Assembly: GCA_030148485.1 (NCBI GenBank)
Contig: JASBTJ010000069.1
Coordinates: forward strand, 1-46,600
Reading direction: 5' to 3'
DNA from: Gammaproteobacteria bacterium
Lineage (GTDB): Bacteria > Pseudomonadota > Gammaproteobacteria > Chromatiales > Chromatiaceae
Length of the DNA stretch: 46,600 bases
The position numbers and the translations under genes were made by a program. The notes under the pieces are model-generated. The model did not search any database and was not told the origin of the DNA. It worked only from the letters and a program-made list of their open reading frames with translations. Of the stretch, positions 43,444 through 46,600 are shown piece after piece. Position 1 is the first letter of the stretch, and every line of letters begins with the position of its first letter.

Positions 43444-44531
43444 CAGTCGGCACCGCGCGGTGCCGGTACGTCGTGCTTGCCGACTTGTTCGGCATCCGCC
43501 ATCTGCGAGGCGGTCTGCTGGTCTTCGGCGTCCGCGTCCAGCGTCGAGGCGGGATTGGCGCTATCCCGATGGAAGGAAAGCTCGGTGAAGAGCGGAAAAT
43601 GGTCGGAGCCGATATGCGGCAGGCGCAACAGACGCCTGAGACGAAAGTGGCGGCTGTGAAACAAATGGTCGAGCGGCCAGCGGGCGAACGGATAATCCGC
43701 ATGGAAGGTGTTGAACATGCCCCGCCCCACGCGCGGGTCCAGCAGCCCGCTGATCTTGCGAAATAGTCGCGTGGTGCGTGACCAGGCGACGTCGTTCAGG
43801 TCGCCGGTGACGATGATCGGATCGCGGCTGTCCGCCACGCTGCGTGCTACCACCACCAGCTCGGCGTCGCGTTCCCGCGAGCTGGCGTTCTCCGACGGGC
43901 TGGGCGGTTCGGGGTGCAGAAAATGCACCCGTACCCGGGCGCCGTTGGCCAGTTCCGCCGCGGCGTGCATGGAGGGTGCCTCGGGGTCGACCAGAAAGCG
44001 TGTCTCGGCATCGTGCAGCGGCAACCGGGAAAACACATGCATGCCGTACAGGTTGTCTAATGGACAGCGGATGCTGTGTGGGTAGTCGTCGCTGAGGGTG
44101 TCCAGTTGGGCTTCCCACCACTTGTCGGATTCCAGGGTGACCAGGATGTCCGGTCGGTAGCGGCGCACCATATCGATCAGTGTCTGGGCGTTGTGGTTGG
44201 TCATAAGTACGTTGGCGGTGAGGATCGACAGGGTGGCGATGCTCTGATTGGACTCTGCCTGCACGACTTCCGGGCGGTGTAATCGGGTGTACGGGAATAT
44301 CCACCACGCCTGGTATAGGGCGCAGGCCAACGCGGTAACGATCAAGGCCCAGGTTTCCCAGCGGCTCAAGTCGAGCAGCAGCCACTGGGCACCCGCCAAC
44401 AACCCGGCGACGACGAACAGCTGAAGGCGCGGAAAATCCCAGCCCCGTATCCACCAGGCCGGGTGGCGCAACAGCGGCAGCGCGGTGACCACGAGCAGCA
44501 ACAGCGTGAGCAGGGCGAGGACGGTGTACAT
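43443..44531 (-). CDS. Membrane-anchored endonuclease/exonuclease/phosphatase (EEP) family protein
   Basis: A 362-residue protein. Three N-terminal spans (VLALLTLLLLVVTALPLL; LQLFVVAGLLAGAQWLLL; WALIVTALACALYQAWW), then an EEP domain: ILTANVLMTN, VTLESDKWW (metal Glu), IIVTGDLNDVAWS (Gly-Asp-Leu-Asn) and IGSDHFPLF (Ser-Asp-His). All metal and catalytic residues are present. The tail (about 335-362) is charged and low-complexity. Likely a phosphodiesterase at the membrane; the substrate (nucleic acid, phospholipid or inositol phosphate) cannot be told. It follows the DUF4112 gene by 36 bp. Confidence 0.85.
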   Translation of the reverse strand: MYTVLALLTLLLLVVTALPLLRHPAWWIRGWDFPRLQLFVVAGLLAGAQWLLLDLSRWETWALIVTALACALYQAWWIFPYTRLHRPEVVQAESNQSIATLSILTANVLMTNHNAQTLIDMVRRYRPDILVTLESDKWWEAQLDTLSDDYPHSIRCPLDNLYGMHVFSRLPLHDAETRFLVDPEAPSMHAAAELANGARVRVHFLHPEPPSPSENASSRERDAELVVVARSVADSRDPIIVTGDLNDVAWSRTTRLFRKISGLLDPRVGRGMFNTFHADYPFARWPLDHLFHSRHFRLRRLLRLPHIGSDHFPLFTELSFHRDSANPASTLDADAEDQQTASQMADAEQVGKHDVPAPRGAD

Positions 44532-44567
44532 AAGAGGCCTTACGTCGGGTCGGGCACCGCGCCAGGT

Positions 44568-45056
44568 TTACGCGACCACAAGCAGATAAATGCCCTTGAG
44601 CAGGGCATAGATCAGGATGCTCAGCACGGCCAGTATGGCCAACACGCCGATCACCAGCATCCCGACGAAGCCCCGATCCGCCCGACGGGCAGCCCGGGGA
44701 TTGCTCAGGTTCTTCTCCAGCAGCGCGACGTTCTTGACGTTGGCCTTCCAGGCGATGTCGAAGATGTCGCCGAACAGGGGAATCGCGCCGATGACGACTT
44801 CCACCAGGATGTTCCAGGCCATGCGGATCAGGGTGCTCTTGGAGGCGCCTGCGCGGGCGCCTTCTGCCAGGATGTAAGTCGACAGCAGGCCGCCGACCAT
44901 ATCGCCGACGCCGGGTATCAGTCCGATGATGCCATCCAGGCCCATGCGAAAGCCGCCGGGCAGCGGAATGGCCGTGTCGAGCAGCCGGCTGAGTCGCCTG
45001 AGTCTATCCAAGCGACGGTGGCGGCGGTTATCGTGATCGTCAGCGACGTCGGTCAT
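44568..45056 (-). CDS. DUF4112 membrane protein
   Basis: A 162-residue protein with the DUF4112 core: LLDTAIPLPGGFRMGLDGIIGLIPGVGDM, then AWNILVEVVIGAIPLFGDIFDIAWKAN, described by its ends. It has two hydrophobic hairpins plus a C-terminal span (FVGMLVIGVLAILAVLSILIYALL). The function is unknown in the family. ATG 45056 gives the N-terminus MTDVADDHDNRRHRR. Probably cotranscribed with the EEP gene. Confidence 0.85.
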   Translation of the reverse strand: MTDVADDHDNRRHRRLDRLRRLSRLLDTAIPLPGGFRMGLDGIIGLIPGVGDMVGGLLSTYILAEGARAGASKSTLIRMAWNILVEVVIGAIPLFGDIFDIAWKANVKNVALLEKNLSNPRAARRADRGFVGMLVIGVLAILAVLSILIYALLKGIYLLVVA

Positions 45057-45152
45057 GATGGGCGCCCGTCCATGGCGGAGTGAGTTGAGGCGTTGCGCTC
45101 GACAGCGACGCAACAGCGTCGGTGCGTGGCCCTATGTCAGTATGTCCGTATT

Positions 45153-45198
45153 GGCCGTGGGAAGTTCGCGGCCGGCGTCGTGAGCGCTGCCCACGGCC
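45153..45198. terminator. Large inverted repeat after the FNT-channel gene
   Basis: GGCCGTGGG (45153-45161) and CCCACGGCC (45190-45198), a perfect 9-bp stem with a 28-nt GC-rich loop, 17 bp beyond the FNT stop on the minus strand. No T-run. Confidence 0.4.
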
Positions 45199-45214
45199 CC
45201 GGGGGCGCATGCAG

Positions 45215-46039
45215 TCAATCGCTGTCGGCGCGGACTTGCGCGTAGTTGATCGCGGCGACCAACGCGACGCCCCCGAGCGTATTGCCGAGCAAGGTCGGCA
45301 AGAAGAACGTCCCGAGCACAGTGGCTAAGCCCGCCTGGCCTTGCAGCAGCGCATAGAGCGCCTCGGTGGAGCCGGCGATGATATGGGGCAATCCGGCGAT
45401 CCCGACCAGATAAGTGATGATGATGATCACTGTGACCCGGCCGGTTTCTGCCACAGGGAGCAACCAGACCATCAACGCGATCAGCCAGCCGGCCAGTATC
45501 GCGCGTGTAAAGGTCGTCCAGAAGTCGTCTGCCAAGGCGTGCTTGGCTACCGACGCCAAGGCCACGTGCTGGGCATCGGCGACAATGGGTGTGGCTACCA
45601 GGGCCAGTGCGAAAACCAGCGTTCCGAGCACATTCGCCAGTAGCACGACCCCCCACAAGCGCGCCGTGTTGAGCAGGACGTCGCCGGTCTTACGGTGTAG
45701 CAACTGCAGTACCGGCGTCAGTGTGTTCTCGGTAAACAACTGTTGCCGCCCCAGGATCACGATCATGAAGCCCACCGAGTAACCGAGTTTGGCGATCAGA
45801 TTCTCCCAGCTGGTATCCGGCAGTCCGGATTTCAACAGGGCTTCGGCGAGAAAGGAGAAGCCCATGGACAGGCCGGCGGCCAGTCCCGACCAGAACAGTG
45901 CCGGGTTCGATCGCGCCAGCTCCATCTCCGCTTCGTGGCGGATGGCCTCATAGACCACTGCAGGCCCGGGGGCGCTGCGCCTTTTTGCCTCCTTGCGTTC
46001 TCCGGCGGAAAGGGGGACGGCGTCCTTGTCGTTCGGCAT
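45215..46039 (-). CDS. Formate/nitrite transporter family channel (YfdC-like)
   Basis: A 274-residue pentameric-type channel with six spans. It belongs to the FNT superfamily by the block ALFWSGLAAGLSMGFSFLAEALL, LGRQQLFTENTLTPVLQLL and IAGSTEALYALLQGQ. The N-terminal ~40 residues are charged, as in YfdC-like members. The substrate could be formate, nitrite or hydrosulfide; not decided by sequence. ATG 46039 begins MPNDKDAVPLS, without a strong ribosome site. Confidence 0.9.
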   Translation of the reverse strand: MPNDKDAVPLSAGERKEAKRRSAPGPAVVYEAIRHEAEMELARSNPALFWSGLAAGLSMGFSFLAEALLKSGLPDTSWENLIAKLGYSVGFMIVILGRQQLFTENTLTPVLQLLHRKTGDVLLNTARLWGVVLLANVLGTLVFALALVATPIVADAQHVALASVAKHALADDFWTTFTRAILAGWLIALMVWLLPVAETGRVTVIIIITYLVGIAGLPHIIAGSTEALYALLQGQAGLATVLGTFFLPTLLGNTLGGVALVAAINYAQVRADSD

Positions 46040-46380
46040 GGCGGTATCACTCCATCGCGTCGCCACATCGGCAGCAGGTAGTCGGGCGAATCTGTGCGTG
46101 TTGCCGTGATGATCCTGGTGGCTTGCAATAGGTGGACCGCTGAAAGCGCAACAGATTCCCGGGGCCGGATCGATGTCGGGGTGAAGGGGTAGTGCGCCTG
46201 ATCGGCAATGGCATGCCCGGATCAGGTCTCCGGCACCGGCCGTGCTGGAAAATTCCCGTTGAGGCGGCATGGCAGGGGGGCGGGTGTTTCCCTGTTCAGG
46301 TTTTGTGAAAGTGGCCGCTGAATACGCACAGGGCTCGGCTCGAGCCGGAAATTTCGTGCACTCCTAAAGGAGATAGGCTG
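46040..46380. other. Intergenic region upstream of the FNT channel
   Basis: 341 bp between two divergently oriented reading frames. I see no RNA gene, repeat or clear promoter. A small palindrome, CTCC-taaa-GGAG... (46361-46372), coincides with the ribosome site of the gene cut by the insertion sequence. A GCCGCTGAA (46314-46322) faintly resembles the -10 of flagellar sigma-28 promoters, but the -35 is poor. Confidence 0.4.
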
Positions 46381-46600
46381 GTGTGGTGTAAGAAATATAT
46401 TGAGCAACTGGCTCGGGTGAAGGATCGGGAAAGTGAGCTGTCGGCTACGCTGCGTTCGATAGTTGTCTAGTCCCGAGTGGTTATAAACCTTCTTCACAAA
46501 TAAATCTGGCCGATCCTTCTGCCACTGTTTCAATGCCTGAATGGGCGTGATATGCCCGAGTGCTTTTTGTGGAATATGATGATTGTAGACATCGAGATAA
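46222..46600 (-). CDS. IS481-family transposase, C-terminal part (runs off the window)
   Basis: On the minus strand the frame enters from the window edge as YLDVYNHHIPQKALGHITPI then QALKQWQKDRPDLF and reaches VYNHSGLDN, the typical tail of IS481-type DDE transposases. The element's own end cuts the gene at 46464. The frame has no stop inside the element and continues through flanking host DNA (about 80 residues of unrelated sequence) to a TGA at 46222. The catalytic DDE residues lie outside the window. Confidence 0.75.
   Translation of the reverse strand, partial: YLDVYNHHIPQKALGHITPIQALKQWQKDRPDLFVKKVYNHSGLDNYRTQRSRQLTFPILHPSQLLNIFLTPHQPISFRSARNFRLEPSPVRIQRPLSQNLNRETPAPLPCRLNGNFPARPVPET
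46381..46470 (+). pseudogene. Small gene interrupted by the IS481-type insertion
   Basis: AAAGGAGA (46366-46373) is 7 nt ahead of GTG 46381: the best ribosome site in this region. The frame reads MWCKKYIEQLARVKDRESEL, then SATLRSI, and enters the insertion sequence at 46464, where it meets a TAG (46468-46470) within two codons. The charged helical opening resembles the first residues of coiled-coil or PAS-containing cytoplasmic receptors, but 28 codons are too few for assignment. The rest of the gene should lie beyond the element. Confidence 0.6.
46464..46600 (-). mobile_element. IS481-type insertion sequence, one end in the window
   Basis: TGTCTAGTCCCGAGTGG starting at 46464 is placed where IS481-type elements end, just beyond the codons for GLDN. 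The element carries the transposase on the minus strand and extends past 46600. Lower GC than its surroundings (long A/T stretches from about 46480 on) supports an acquired element. The other end and any target duplication are outside the window. Confidence 0.7.

Noticed and set aside
42908..43702. Minus-strand frame of 264 codons over the DUF2238 and EEP junction
   Set aside because: It overlaps two genes with clear families in a different frame and translates to Arg/Pro-rich sequence without a hydrophobic core.

Overview
The window is high-GC, densely coded bacterial chromosome with few and short intergenic gaps. Gene content points to a gammaproteobacterium, most like the sulfur-oxidising Chromatiales/Ectothiorhodospiraceae group. 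The pointers are a two-subunit glycine decarboxylase (GcvPA/GcvPB), a Vibrio-type ThyA, DsrE-family proteins, a TtrS/TtrR-like sensor pair, moaB-type cofactor genes and 'inactive transglutaminase / ATP-grasp' cassettes. The taxonomic call is inference. I saw no phage, CRISPR, tRNA or rRNA; the only clear insertion sequence is an IS481-type element cut by the right edge.

Layout. 1-2952: a Fur-type promoter and ferric-iron ABC transporter (binding protein and fused permease, no ATPase), with an attenuator hairpin between the two genes. 2941-4089: an exported or membrane-anchored beta-helix protein on the minus strand. 4118-9712: the glycine cleavage operon, with a strong promoter, tandem glycine riboswitch and intrinsic terminator, then gcvT, gcvH, gcvPA, tpx and gcvPB. 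9713-10158: an intergenic region full of hairpins, including the first copy of a ~150-bp repeat family. 10159-13647: HD-GYP phosphodiesterase, sulfotransferase, dgkA and a PfkB kinase. 13658-20896: molybdenum cofactor genes (moaB, moeA, moaD ... moaE) interrupted by a retropepsin-like / pseudo-transglutaminase-7TM / ATP-grasp cassette and a HerA-type ATPase. 20972-21169: a small zinc-ribbon protein.

21187-25930 (minus strand): an ECF sigma factor with its ZAS anti-sigma factor, preceded by two related DsrE-like proteins. One of these is fused to an anti-sigma-like N-terminus and a membrane span. A DUF255 thioredoxin-domain protein lies upstream. 26012-26292: two further copies of the repeat. 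26355-34092: housekeeping genes (rlmI-like methyltransferase, XRE regulator, unknown membrane-anchored protein, lgt-thyA, redoxin, MscS channel, purT). 34200-37117: a PhnD-like sensor kinase and LuxR-type regulator. 37118-37579: the fourth repeat copy and an orphan intrinsic terminator that may end a small RNA. 37580-39116: a GAPDH of the ArsJ-associated type and folA. 39235-42663: a GNAT/C39-peptidase fusion, a RimK-like ATP-grasp ligase and an RMD1-family tail-anchored protein in a tightly overlapping operon. 42724-46039: minus-strand membrane proteins (DUF2238, membrane-anchored EEP hydrolase, DUF4112, formate/nitrite-family channel). 46381-46600: a small gene with a very good Shine-Dalgarno, cut by the IS481-type element.

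Most interesting signals: (1) the ~150-bp repeat family built as a chain of perfect hairpins, in four copies; (2) the DsrE / anti-sigma / ECF locus, which looks like a transmembrane sulfur-responsive switch; (3) two separate ATP-grasp peptide-ligase modules, one with a cytoplasmic C39-type peptidase and GNAT domain; (4) the orphan terminator at 37480-37511; (5) a possible ATT start codon for the MscS channel.
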